A stretch of DNA of 64,000 nt. It comes from Paraglaciecola mesophila (GTDB lineage Bacteria > Pseudomonadota > Gammaproteobacteria > Enterobacterales > Alteromonadaceae). How positions within the stretch are numbered: position 1 is the first letter of the stretch; the number at the start of each line of letters is the position of its first letter. Below are positions 17,878-26,532 of the stretch, in pieces. The notes beneath the pieces are model-generated. The model was not told the DNA's origin. It ran no database searches and saw only the letters and a list, made by a program, of their open reading frames with translations. The stretch spans positions 4,525,001-4,589,000 of the forward strand of contig NZ_CP047656.1 of NCBI RefSeq assembly GCF_009906955.1. Direction: 5' to 3'. The position numbers were made by a program, and so were the translations under genes.

Positions 17878-18927
17878 ATGTCTGTTTTTGACCATATCGA
17901 ATTTGACGAACACGAGCATGTTGCTTTTTGCCATGATAAAGAAACGGGGCTTAAAGCGATTATTGCTGTGCACAATAGCCATTTAGGCCCAGCTTTGGGT
18001 GGCTGTAGGATGTGGCCATATGCAAATTCAGATGAGGCTCTCAATGATGTGCTCAGGCTATCTAAAGGTATGACATATAAAGCTGCGATGGCCAACTTAA
18101 ATCAAGGCGGTGGAAAAGCCGTGATTATTGGTGATCCTCGAGCAATTAAAACCCCCGAGATGATGCTTGCCATGGGGCGTTTTGTGGAAAGCTTAAGTGG
18201 TAAATACATTAGCGCTGAAGATTCTGGAATGTCGGTCGCTGATTTACGCATTATGGCCGAAGAGACAACGCATATATCTGGTACGAAAGCTAATTACCAT
18301 TTTGCTGGCGAGGAGGCGGATGGAAATCCTGCACCGTCTACCGCATACGGTGTATTTACCGGTGTAAAAGCATCTGTTGAGTATTATTTTGGTACTGGCT
18401 TACAAGGTAAAAAAATCGCTATTCAAGGTTTAGGACATGTTGGCTATAGACTCGCCGAGCATTTACATCGTGAAGGCGCTGAACTGTTCGTCGCTGATAT
18501 ATACCCTGAAGGAATAAATCGGGCGAAAGAAAAACTGAACGCCAAGATCGTATCACCAGATGAAATACTTAAACTAGACGTAGATGTCGTCGCACCATGT
18601 GCGATGGGGGCGACAATCAATCGACAATCTATTAGTACTCTTAAGGCTAAGGTTATTGCTGGTGCAGCAAACAATCAATTAGAGACAGAAAGTTTAGGTG
18701 AGATTTTAAAAGGCGAGGGCATATTGTATGCCCCTGATTATGTTATTAATGCAGGGGGGATTATCGACATTTATCATCAAAAAATGTTGAGTTCAAACGA
18801 AGCGTTAAAGAGTCATCTAGAGAAAATTGGTGCAACCCTGATGGAAGTGTATAAACGCGCTGATGAACAAAACTTAGCCACAAATAGAGTCGCTAATACA
18901 ATCGCGGAAGAAAAATTCAAAAAATAG
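17878..18927 (+). CDS. Leucine/phenylalanine/valine-type NAD amino acid dehydrogenase
   Basis: A 349-residue Glu/Leu/Phe/Val dehydrogenase superfamily enzyme performing reversible oxidative deamination. It has GGCRM and the GGGKAVI catalytic-lysine motif (Lys near residues 80 and 68), the Asp of EDSGMS and a Rossmann motif GLGHVG (about 182-187). Length and motifs fit leucine dehydrogenase (bcd/ldh). Phenylalanine dehydrogenase cannot be excluded by eye, and the phhA-tyrR-hppD neighbourhood makes it a real alternative. It is divergent from the Lrp-type regulator, which probably controls it. Confidence 0.88.
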   Translation: MSVFDHIEFDEHEHVAFCHDKETGLKAIIAVHNSHLGPALGGCRMWPYANSDEALNDVLRLSKGMTYKAAMANLNQGGGKAVIIGDPRAIKTPEMMLAMGRFVESLSGKYISAEDSGMSVADLRIMAEETTHISGTKANYHFAGEEADGNPAPSTAYGVFTGVKASVEYYFGTGLQGKKIAIQGLGHVGYRLAEHLHREGAELFVADIYPEGINRAKEKLNAKIVSPDEILKLDVDVVAPCAMGATINRQSISTLKAKVIAGAANNQLETESLGEILKGEGILYAPDYVINAGGIIDIYHQKMLSSNEALKSHLEKIGATLMEVYKRADEQNLATNRVANTIAEEKFKK

Positions 18928-18959
18928 TCGCAAATTACTCCTTATATCAAGGATGTGGC

Positions 18960-18987
18960 TTGCATCTAAATTTAGTTTTGTCATAAT
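18960..18987 (+). promoter_or_regulatory. Sigma70 promoter of ffs
   Basis: TTGCAT at 18960-18965, a 16-base spacer and CATAAT at 18982-18987 form a -35/-10 pair. Initiation would be near 18994, at the foot of a leader hairpin and about 46 bases before the mature 4.5S RNA. Confidence 0.6.
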
Positions 18988-18992
18988 GCGCC

Positions 18993-19029
18993 GCCTAAGT
19001 GATTAAGCGCTCGTTTTTATCACTTAGGC
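18993..19029 (+). other. Leader hairpin of the 4.5S RNA precursor
   Basis: GCCTAAGTGAT (18993-19003) pairs perfectly with 19019-19029 across a 15-base loop. It lies between the predicted start of transcription and the mature ffs 5' end, so it would form the 5' leader removed by RNase P. Confidence 0.55.
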
Positions 19030-19039
19030 AGGTTTCTAT

Positions 19040-19150
19040 GGTGGTTCTTTGGTCCCTCCGCAATGATACTCTGTGAACTCGGTCAGGCCCGGAAGGGAGC
19101 AGCCGCAGCAGACGACTCATGTGCCGGAATGTGGCTGGAGAACCGCCACC
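19040..19150 (+). ncRNA. ffs: Signal recognition particle 4.5S RNA
   Basis: About 111 nucleotides with the SRP hallmark sequences GGTCAGGCCCGGAAGGGAGCAGCC and GTGCCGGAATGTGGCTGG, which form the apical Ffh-binding domain. The ends GGTGGTTCT and AGAACCGCCACC pair as the long closing stem. It is the RNA scaffold of the bacterial SRP that targets inner-membrane proteins with Ffh. Ends are set by the terminal stem and may differ by a few bases. Confidence 0.95.
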
Positions 19151-19184
19151 CAACTACTCATAAACTTCTATTTTATATTTCCAC

Positions 19185-19451
19185 TTATTTACGTGTCTTT
19201 TTGTCTAAAAAGCGGATCGCTTTATTGACGGCATTTTGTGTATTCATTTCCATTTGCTGGCGCTCACTTTGCGCTAGGTAAAATGACATATCCACTTCAT
19301 AGCGAATATATCTAGGTGGAAGTTGATTCAAAGCTAAACAACACAAATCCGCAATGTAATCATCATCGTTTGCCAAGGGCAGTTTTAACTCAGCAATATG
19401 TTCAAGCACCAAGTGTTCATAATAGTTGTGTATATCATCATCAAGTTTCAT
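19185..19451 (-). CDS. ComFB-like small protein
   Basis: An 88-residue protein with the ComFB-type pattern: YYEHLVLEHI near the N-terminus and ADLCCLALNQLPPRYIRYEVD in the middle (about residues 30-52). In Bacillus comF the family is linked to late competence; in Gram-negatives the role is unsettled, and cyanobacterial members are reported to bind cyclic dinucleotides. It is convergent with ffs and stands alone. An AAGG run precedes ATG 19451. Confidence 0.7.
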   Translation of the reverse strand: MKLDDDIHNYYEHLVLEHIAELKLPLANDDDYIADLCCLALNQLPPRYIRYEVDMSFYLAQSERQQMEMNTQNAVNKAIRFLDKKTRK

Positions 19452-19912
19452 TGCATTTTAACCTTACCTTTAACGCAAATTGAATTTCACCTAAGTGAAT
19501 GAATTCCTCTACCTTCACCGCTTTCAGCATAAACCAAGACAAAATTTATGAAAGAGTTTGTTTCAAGGTTTGTTATCTAACAATTTAAGCGAAGTGAAAA
19601 ATACATGTATCGAGTAAGCTTTTACTACATTATTTTTTAGATTACGCAGAGTAAGCAAATACTTTTTGGTGATTTTTGTTTGTTGAAAATGCGAAGAAAT
19701 ACTGCCTTTTTGTAAAATTTGTAAATATTAATTTACTTAATTGCTATTGCGCTGGTATTTCATTCATAACTTTTGAGTATTAGATGTTCTAAAGCATTGA
19801 CCTAGGCAAGATTGTTTGGATACTATTCAAGTGAGGTTCACTACCTTTATTTAATAAAAAATCGCATTAGCGAATAAACACTAAACACATATAGTGGTCC
19901 AGGGAGACATAC
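19452..19912. other. 461-base intergenic region upstream of the TonB-dependent receptor
   Basis: AT-rich and without a credible reading frame. The one clear element is a TyrR-box-like palindrome at 19720-19737. A GGGAGA ribosome site lies at the right edge, before ATG 19913. No clear sigma70 promoter could be assigned among many AT-rich options. Confidence 0.6.
19720..19737 (+). promoter_or_regulatory. TyrR-box-like site upstream of the TonB-dependent receptor
   Basis: TGTAAA-N6-TTTACT matches the TyrR consensus TGTAAA-N6-TTTACA at 11 of 12 positions. It lies 176 bases before the receptor start. Its core GTAAAT-ATTA-ATTTAC is a perfect palindrome. It is AT-rich, so chance is possible, but it is as good as the site before tyrR itself. 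Confidence 0.6.
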
Positions 19913-22885
19913 ATGTTTACAAACTCAAAGTTGACGAAGTCCGTTCGTCTAGCTTTTGCTGTAGGTGCTGCTTCAACAGCGCTAACTACATTTACAGTAA
20001 ATGCTCAAGAAACATCTGCCGATCAACAAAGCGTAGAAAAAATCTCAGTTACCGGCTCTCGTATTCAAAAAGCCAACCTTGTTAGCGCAAGCCCTGTAGT
20101 TGAAATCAGTGCTGAAGATATCGCTGTCAGTGGTGTAACGCGAATAGAAGATTTACTTAACGACATGCCGCAAATTTTCGGCGGTCAAACCTCAGGTACG
20201 GCTAACGGCGCGACAGGTACTGCTACGGTCGATTTGAGAAACTTAGGTTCAAACCGCACATTAACATTAGTTAACGGGCGCCGTATGCCTTCGGGCTCTC
20301 CGCTAGCAGGCGGTACAGGCGGTGACGTAAACCAAATCCCTGCGGGCTTGGTTGAGCGTATTGAAGTGCTTACAGGTGGTGCTTCTGCAACATACGGTTC
20401 TGACGCTGTTGCTGGTGTTGTTAACTTCATCCTAAAAGATGATTTCGAAGGCGTGCAATTCGATTATCAGCATAGCTTCTATCAACACGACAATGATAAT
20501 GCATTTATGCAAGGTTTAGCTGCTGATTCAGGTTTTGACTTTGCAAACGGTAGTGTAAAAGACGGCCACGCTAATGATTTTTCAGTTCTATTAGGTGCTA
20601 ACACCGCCGATGGCCGTGGTAACGTTACCATGTATGCTAGTTATCGTAATATCCAAGCGGTGAGCCAAAGCAGCCGTGATTACAGTGCCTGTGCCGTGTC
20701 TGGTTCTCCTTTAGGTTGTGTGGGCTCTGGTACTATCGCTGAAGGGCGTATTACTGACTTCGGTTTGAATGGTGTTGCAGACCCTGATGTTAATTTGGGA
20801 AATACAACGTCATATGATTTTAAAGTACAGGGTGACCAATTTGTTCCTCGTGACGGAACTACCTACAACTATGGCCCACTTAACTACTTCCAACGCCCTG
20901 ACGTACGTAAAACATTTGGTGCATTAGGTCATTATGATATCAATGACAATCACACTGTTTATGCTGAAGTTAACTTTATGGACAACCGTAGTGTTGCTCA
21001 GATTGCTCCATCAGGTGCTTTTTTCGTAACAACTACTTTGGATTGTGCAAACCCATTACTATCACAACAACAATTTGATGTGACTTGTGGTGCAAACGGA
21101 TTAACCACTGACGACGTTTTGGGTAACGCTTATATTGGCCGCCGAAATGTTGAAGGTAACCCAAGACAAGATGACCTTCGTCATACATCTTTCCGTGGTG
21201 TAGTTGGCGCTCGCGGCTTTATCAATGACAATTGGTCATACGATATTTTTGCAAACTACGGCACAACGTCATTCATTCAGACATATCGTAACGAACTTTC
21301 AATTACTCGCATCGGGAGAGCGTTTGATGCCGTTTCTGACCCTGATACCGGAGAGGCTGTTTGTCGCTCTGCTATTCCTGACGCAAATGGCGTTGTAGTT
21401 GACGCTGCTTGTGTGCCGTGGAATGTATTTTCAAGCGACTCAGTAACACAAGAAGCGTTGGATTACGTAACGTTACCTTTATTTGCTCGTGGTGATGTAG
21501 AAACAACTCAAGTAAGTGGTTATGTTGCAGGTGACTTAACTGACCTTGGCGTTATCGTACCTGGTACCTCAACTGGTGTTAATGTAGTCGTTGGTTTCGA
21601 GCGAAGAGAAGAAACACTAGATTTTGAACCTGATCAAGGTTTCGAAAGTGGTGACGGTGCGGGCCAAGGCGGACCAACATTAGGTGTTAGTGGTGGTTTC
21701 ACGGTGGAAGAGCTTTTCACAGAAGCAAACATTCCATTAGTACAAGATGTTGATTTTATGCAAGAGCTTAACTTAGAGCTAGCATACCGTTATTCTGATT
21801 ACTCAACTGACAAATCAACAAATACATATAAGTATGCGGCTGACTGGAAAGTGAACGACGATGTGCGAGTGCGTGCAAGTTTCCAACGTGCAGTAAGAGC
21901 GGGTAACGTACGTGAATTGTTTAGAGCGCAAAGCTTAGGCTTGTTCAACATGAACAATGACCCATGTGCTGCTGACGCAGATGGAAACATCGAGTTTACT
22001 CGTGAACAGTGTATTAATACTGGTTTAAGTGGTGCAGCTTATGATGCTGGTGGCGCACCAAGTAACCCTGCAGGTCAATACAATCAAATCACGGGTGGTA
22101 ACCCTGACCTAGATCCTGAAGAGTCAGATACAGTTTCCTACGGTATTGTATTTTCACCTAGTGATATGCCTGGCTTTAGCTTAGCGCTAGACTATTTCGA
22201 TATTGACGTAACAGGCGCAATTGGTGGTGTTTCATCTGAATTTATCATTCGCGAATGTGGTACGACTGGTAACGAAGAGTTCTGTAGTCTTATTAATCGT
22301 GGTGGGTCAGGTAGTTTATGGCTAGGTCAGGATAGTGTTACTTCTACAGATATCAACCTTGGTTTCTTCGCTACAGCAGGTGTTGATTTCGACGCTGCAT
22401 ATGAGTTTGGTATCGGCGATATGGGTGACATCAAACTGAACCTAGTAGGTACTTTCCTTACTAAATGGGATCAAAAGAATACGCCTAGTTCAGACGTAGT
22501 TGATTGTTTAGGTAAGTGGGACCGTTCAATCTGTGGTGTTGACACTGCTGGCCCTACACCTGAGCTTCGTTACAACTTGCGTACTACTTGGATTTCACCT
22601 TGGGACGTTACTGTGACTGGTACTATGCGCTATGTTGACGGTACTGATGAGTTAAATGGTGGCGATAATGCCGTTTCACTGAAGTCTAAGACTTACTTCG
22701 ATTTGACAGGTAACTGGAATGCATTTGAAAATGCATCATTCCGTTTAGGTGTAAACAATTTATTTGATGTTGAACCTCAAGTAATTGGCAATGCTCCTGC
22801 AGGCTCTGCAAATGGTAACGTCTTCCCTGGGCCATACGACGTTTTAGGACGTTACGTGTTCATGGGTGTTTCAGTTAGCTACTAA
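19913..22885 (+). CDS. TonB-dependent outer membrane receptor
   Basis: A 990-residue outer-membrane transporter. A signal peptide (about residues 1-32, ending TVNAQE) is followed by a TonB-box-like EKISVTGSRI (about 43-52). The plug domain has DLRNLGSNRTLTLVNGRRMP and IERIEVLTGGASATYGSDAVAGVVNFIL. A long beta-barrel then ends VFMGVSVSY with a terminal aromatic residue. This architecture is common in Alteromonadales and Sphingomonadales receptors for sugars, peptides or unknown nutrients; the substrate cannot be read from sequence. A GGGAGA ribosome site precedes ATG. A TyrR-box-like site upstream suggests aromatic-amino-acid control. A strong terminator follows, and the next gene encodes a TPR-sulfotransferase. 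Confidence 0.95.
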   Translation: MFTNSKLTKSVRLAFAVGAASTALTTFTVNAQETSADQQSVEKISVTGSRIQKANLVSASPVVEISAEDIAVSGVTRIEDLLNDMPQIFGGQTSGTANGATGTATVDLRNLGSNRTLTLVNGRRMPSGSPLAGGTGGDVNQIPAGLVERIEVLTGGASATYGSDAVAGVVNFILKDDFEGVQFDYQHSFYQHDNDNAFMQGLAADSGFDFANGSVKDGHANDFSVLLGANTADGRGNVTMYASYRNIQAVSQSSRDYSACAVSGSPLGCVGSGTIAEGRITDFGLNGVADPDVNLGNTTSYDFKVQGDQFVPRDGTTYNYGPLNYFQRPDVRKTFGALGHYDINDNHTVYAEVNFMDNRSVAQIAPSGAFFVTTTLDCANPLLSQQQFDVTCGANGLTTDDVLGNAYIGRRNVEGNPRQDDLRHTSFRGVVGARGFINDNWSYDIFANYGTTSFIQTYRNELSITRIGRAFDAVSDPDTGEAVCRSAIPDANGVVVDAACVPWNVFSSDSVTQEALDYVTLPLFARGDVETTQVSGYVAGDLTDLGVIVPGTSTGVNVVVGFERREETLDFEPDQGFESGDGAGQGGPTLGVSGGFTVEELFTEANIPLVQDVDFMQELNLELAYRYSDYSTDKSTNTYKYAADWKVNDDVRVRASFQRAVRAGNVRELFRAQSLGLFNMNNDPCAADADGNIEFTREQCINTGLSGAAYDAGGAPSNPAGQYNQITGGNPDLDPEESDTVSYGIVFSPSDMPGFSLALDYFDIDVTGAIGGVSSEFIIRECGTTGNEEFCSLINRGGSGSLWLGQDSVTSTDINLGFFATAGVDFDAAYEFGIGDMGDIKLNLVGTFLTKWDQKNTPSSDVVDCLGKWDRSICGVDTAGPTPELRYNLRTTWISPWDVTVTGTMRYVDGTDELNGGDNAVSLKSKTYFDLTGNWNAFENASFRLGVNNLFDVEPQVIGNAPAGSANGNVFPGPYDVLGRYVFMGVSVSY

Positions 22886-22912
22886 TGCTATAGAGACTAA
22901 ATAGATGTAATA

Positions 22913-22940
22913 TAAAAAAGGCACTTAGGTGCCTTTTTTT
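22913..22940 (+). terminator. Rho-independent terminator after the TonB-dependent receptor
   Basis: The GGCAC/GTGCC stem (22920-22924 with 22929-22933) is extended by A/T pairs, has a TTAG loop and is followed by seven T. It ends directly at the first possible ATG (22941) of the next gene. Confidence 0.9.
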
Positions 22941-22979
22941 ATGAGTAAATTCAGTCACAACTCGGAAGTTATAGCTGAT

Positions 22980-24629
22980 ATGACGAATATTCCAGATTTT
23001 ATACTCGACAAAATTAATCAAGCGTATCAGTTACATACGCTCGGACAGCATACTGATGCTATTGAATTATTAAATATCACTTTAACGACAACAACATTTA
23101 AGGAGCCCGTGCTTAGAGCGCTCGTCCAACTATATATAGAAGCCAATGATATTGAGTCAGCCATTGCCGATTTAGAGCAATTAGTATCAATTGCTTCATC
23201 TCCGGCTGTGTATGTTAGAAACCTATATGCCCTTTGTTACTCAGGTGGTGAAAAAGCCCGAGCGCTGAATTATTTGCGCAGCTATGTATCCGATGCACCA
23301 ACTGATCCTGAAGGGTTATATAATTTGGCCGACGGTTGCAAACGCGAGCGGCTTTTCGATGACGCGCTTCACCACTATGGTGCGGCAATTGACTGTGGTT
23401 TTTCTGATAAATCCCTCGCTAAGCTCAATATAGCGGATATACACCAACAAGTTAGCAAAGAAGAGCAAGCGATTACTGTATTAAACGAAATAGTGAAAGA
23501 CGAGCCAACGTATTTGCCTGCTTTATTCAACTTAGCGAGTCTATGTGATGAGCTAGCTGACAAAGATCGTGCGTTTGAGTTGTACCAAAAGATTCTAACA
23601 ATTCAACCTGATCACGCTTTGGCTATGTCGCGACTGGCAAGTATGAAAATGAGTACTAATGAATGTGAGAGATTAATTTTGACAATTAACTCTGCCCTAT
23701 CTGCAAGCGAATACACCCCTGATGAACAAGAATCTTTGTATTTTGCTTTGGGGAAACTATACGATGATTGCCAGAAATATAAGCAAGCCGCACACTTTTA
23801 CACCTTAGGTAATCAACTACAGGCTAAAAATTCATTACCTTATAATCACTTAACGCAAGAGCAACTGACCCAAGACGTTTGTCGCAATTTCAATTCGCAA
23901 TGGGTTTACGCTGAAAATTTGGCCTTTGAAGACCCACTTACTCCCATTTTTATTTGTGGCATGTTTCGATCTGGTTCGACACTTGTTGAGCAAATCTTAT
24001 CTGCGCATCCGGACGTTGAATCAGCAGGTGAAATAGACTTTTTTAAAAAGGCAGTTGAAAAGATTGATCCCAATTTTCATAATACTAAAAACCTTAGTGA
24101 AGAAGCCCTCCTTAGTATCTCCCAAGAATACAAAAATAACGTAAACCGCCACTTATCTAGCCCTCGTTTTTTCACAGATAAAAACCCAGTGAACTTTGCT
24201 TTAGTCGGTATAATCAAACGTGTATTTCCGCATGCTAAATTTATATTTACACAACGCAATCGTCTAGATAATTGTTTGTCTGTTTACTTTCAGCAATTAG
24301 ATCGCTCTTTTAACTATGCCACAAGCTTAACCGACATTAAGCATTGTTATGATGAGCAAATAAAGGTGCTAAATCACTGGCAAGACATTTTATCCGATGA
24401 TGATTATTTAGTTCTCAATTATGAATCATTAGTCTCTAACTTTGATACTGAGCTGGCGAGTTTGTTAGATTTTTTGAAGCTGCAATGGAGCGATACGTGT
24501 TTAGCGTTTTATAAGCAGAAAAAACGAGTGAAAACCGCGAGTATTTGGCAAGTCAGACAACCAATAAATACAAACTCTCTATCGCGTTGGCAGAATTACA
24601 CGCCCTACCTAAAATACTTAAATGATTAA
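22980..24629 (+). CDS. TPR-repeat sulfotransferase family protein
   Basis: About 549 residues. The first 270 form TPR-like helical repeats (for example PTYLPALFNLASLCDELADKD). The C-terminal half is a sulfotransferase domain beginning FICGMFRSGSTLVEQILSAHP, the 5'-PAPS-binding loop, with FTQRNRLDNCLSVYFQ matching the 3'-phosphate region. It probably sulfates a carbohydrate or peptide, but the acceptor is unknown. The start is uncertain. ATG 22980 has GGAAG 11 bases upstream; ATG 22941 abuts the preceding terminator and has no ribosome site. Such fusions are often found beside TonB-dependent receptors in marine bacteria. Confidence 0.85.
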   Translation: MTNIPDFILDKINQAYQLHTLGQHTDAIELLNITLTTTTFKEPVLRALVQLYIEANDIESAIADLEQLVSIASSPAVYVRNLYALCYSGGEKARALNYLRSYVSDAPTDPEGLYNLADGCKRERLFDDALHHYGAAIDCGFSDKSLAKLNIADIHQQVSKEEQAITVLNEIVKDEPTYLPALFNLASLCDELADKDRAFELYQKILTIQPDHALAMSRLASMKMSTNECERLILTINSALSASEYTPDEQESLYFALGKLYDDCQKYKQAAHFYTLGNQLQAKNSLPYNHLTQEQLTQDVCRNFNSQWVYAENLAFEDPLTPIFICGMFRSGSTLVEQILSAHPDVESAGEIDFFKKAVEKIDPNFHNTKNLSEEALLSISQEYKNNVNRHLSSPRFFTDKNPVNFALVGIIKRVFPHAKFIFTQRNRLDNCLSVYFQQLDRSFNYATSLTDIKHCYDEQIKVLNHWQDILSDDDYLVLNYESLVSNFDTELASLLDFLKLQWSDTCLAFYKQKKRVKTASIWQVRQPINTNSLSRWQNYTPYLKYLND

Positions 24630-24637
24630 TACGCGTA

Positions 24638-25636
24638 CTAAGCGTTGATGTTCGATATTTGAACAAACCAGGCAAAAGGCGGCTCATTATCCAATGAAAG
24701 CCGCTCGCATATAACGTGTGAGAAGCCTTTCTCTAGAAATGGAGGCAATAATTGACAAACCTGCTCTTCATCCATCGCAGCACTTACCATAGAAGACATT
24801 CTATCTTTAAAGTTAATAAACTCGAGTTTGGTAGACGCAAGCCAAGCACTAACATCATGTTCACTATGAGATTCAATATTTTCATACATGAAGCCGATGT
24901 CTTTTAATACTTGGATGAGTATACTTTTTGCTTCACTCTTAGTAGAGAGGATGAGTTGTTTATATTGTTCAATGACAGGTGCAAAGTCAGCATCGGCCCT
25001 TTGAAAAGCATCAAGAGGAAGCTTACCGGCGACGACCGCATAACCTGCTGTAAATGCATCTTGCGCGTATTCAAAAAGGTTAAGAGATAAAACTGTTTCA
25101 AACAGTTTTCGCTTTTCATAACAATCATTATAAATAGCACCATTTTTACAATGGATAACAGCAGCAAATGTCCCTGAAGACTTTAAAATTCTAGCAAACT
25201 CACTACTGGAATGTATGGGCGCGTATTCAATGCCGAATTGGCTTACAACTAAATCGAAGCTATTGTTCTGATAGGGTAAGCTAGCACAATCTGCTTGACA
25301 CGCAGCTGTAATACCCAGACGTTTGGCAATATTCTGAACGGCACTAAATGAAGCATCAACACAATGGATTTCAAGACTGCTAGTGCTTGCCGCTTTACCT
25401 TGTGATACGGCAAGCTCGCTGACAGTCCCCTTTCCACACGCAAGATCGACTAATTTAGTGTCGTTATGTGGGGAAATGGTTTGTTTTAAAAAAAAAGACC
25501 AATGTTTTTGTAAGTAATTATGAAGAGGAGTGCTTTCTTCGAATGCGGCGGTATCATTTGTTTTCTGCCAATGACTTTCCCACGCAGTTAAACTGGCATC
25601 GACACTATCATTCAAATTAGAGTGCACTTCATTCAT
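24638..25636 (-). CDS. Class I SAM-dependent methyltransferase
   Basis: A 332-residue protein with the SAM-binding motif LVDLACGKGTVSELAV (about residues 62-77), an acidic ribose contact in IHCVDAS and the motif SFDLVVSQFGIEYAPIHSSSEFARIL (about 126-151), typical of Methyltransf_11/25 proteins. The C-terminal 130 residues are family-specific and of unknown role; the substrate is unknown. The start overlaps the stop of the upstream lipoprotein gene by one base (TAATG), so the two are cotranscribed. Confidence 0.85.
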   Translation of the reverse strand: MNEVHSNLNDSVDASLTAWESHWQKTNDTAAFEESTPLHNYLQKHWSFFLKQTISPHNDTKLVDLACGKGTVSELAVSQGKAASTSSLEIHCVDASFSAVQNIAKRLGITAACQADCASLPYQNNSFDLVVSQFGIEYAPIHSSSEFARILKSSGTFAAVIHCKNGAIYNDCYEKRKLFETVLSLNLFEYAQDAFTAGYAVVAGKLPLDAFQRADADFAPVIEQYKQLILSTKSEAKSILIQVLKDIGFMYENIESHSEHDVSAWLASTKLEFINFKDRMSSMVSAAMDEEQVCQLLPPFLEKGFSHVICERLSLDNEPPFAWFVQISNINA

Positions 25637-25950
25637 TACTGCTGGCTAGTCGCCTGTCCTCTTCGCTGCATTCCTTCAACCATCATTTTGGAATCCCGTG
25701 ATTGTTGTTCTCTTTGTGCCTTAGTTGTGCAAACTCTTTCAGGAAGTCTCGACCCGGTTACGGTGACGTTTTTACAGATTAGTCCTGTACGATCAACGGA
25801 CTCTTTAGAAGCACATAACTCCTCGTCACCTTTATTCTCTTTTACACATTGGCTGAAGGCAGATTTTTTTTGTGCGACTTCGTTGCTAGAGCATGCTGTT
25901 AAAGCTAAAGAACTGATAACAAGACCAGCTAAAATAAGTGTGTTGTTCAT
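25636..25950 (-). CDS. Small lipoprotein, unknown function
   Basis: 104 residues from ATG 25950, with GGGA 8 bases upstream; longer in-frame starts lack a signal. The N-terminus MNNTLILAGLVISSLALTACSS is a lipoprotein signal with lipobox LTAC. The mature part has four more Cys (QCVKEN, ELCASKE, LICKNV, RVCTTK), suggesting two disulfides. The tail QREQQSRDSKMMVEGMQRRG is basic and Gln-rich. Similar small 'CKNVTVTGSRLPERVC' proteins occur widely in Gammaproteobacteria without known function. It is coupled to the methyltransferase gene. Confidence 0.75.
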   Translation of the reverse strand: MNNTLILAGLVISSLALTACSSNEVAQKKSAFSQCVKENKGDEELCASKESVDRTGLICKNVTVTGSRLPERVCTTKAQREQQSRDSKMMVEGMQRRGQATSQQ

Positions 25951-26532
25951 TTTATAATTCCCTTGTTTAGATACACTTTTATTTTTTGTGCTAACAATAT
26001 CGAAGTTTGTTTGAGATAACAAACGCAAACTTAGTGCTCCGCTTGGTGTTTAGCGCTATGAAATGTAACGATAAACTGACATTACTTTTTTATAAAAAGA
26101 GACGGGCTTTCACCAATTCGGCAGAAATTGTCCGTCAGACATTAAAATTGTGATCCAATTTAACAATGTTAATTTTTAAAGAGCTTTACTTTGGCTATAA
26201 ATTAATATGAATTTATTTCGCATTTCTATAACTATTAGTGCTGTATTTGTATGAAAAATAGCCACGTTTGCTCATGCAAGCTCCATTTTGTTTAAAAAAT
26301 GGTTCGAACACTCAAATAGCTAGTTTTTTACTTATCTTTTTTTCACTCAACTTTGTTGAGCTTAATACATGTGCCACCTTGACAATTCGCAGGGTTCCAT
26401 GTGAATATCTTGAAGTCTTAGTGTTAAATTCCATTAATGCTAAGCCCCTATAACTTATAAAGCTTAGAAGCCCCTTGCGACGTTTTTTTACCCGTCGGCG
26501 AGGATCCAAAACAAGAAAATTGGTTGGGAATT
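25951..26532. other. 582-base divergent intergenic region before the TonB2-type operon
   Basis: AT-rich region holding the promoters of the lipoprotein gene (left) and the DUF3450 operon (right). TTGACA at about 26379 could be a -35 box, but its spacing to ATATCT is 19-20 bases and the assignment is weak. A short frame at 26268-26453 has no ribosome site and looks like noise. No clear Fur-box was seen by eye. Confidence 0.5.

Noticed and set aside
26268..26453. 61-residue frame upstream of the DUF3450 gene
   Set aside because: No ribosome site and random-looking sequence; probably untranslated leader or spacer.
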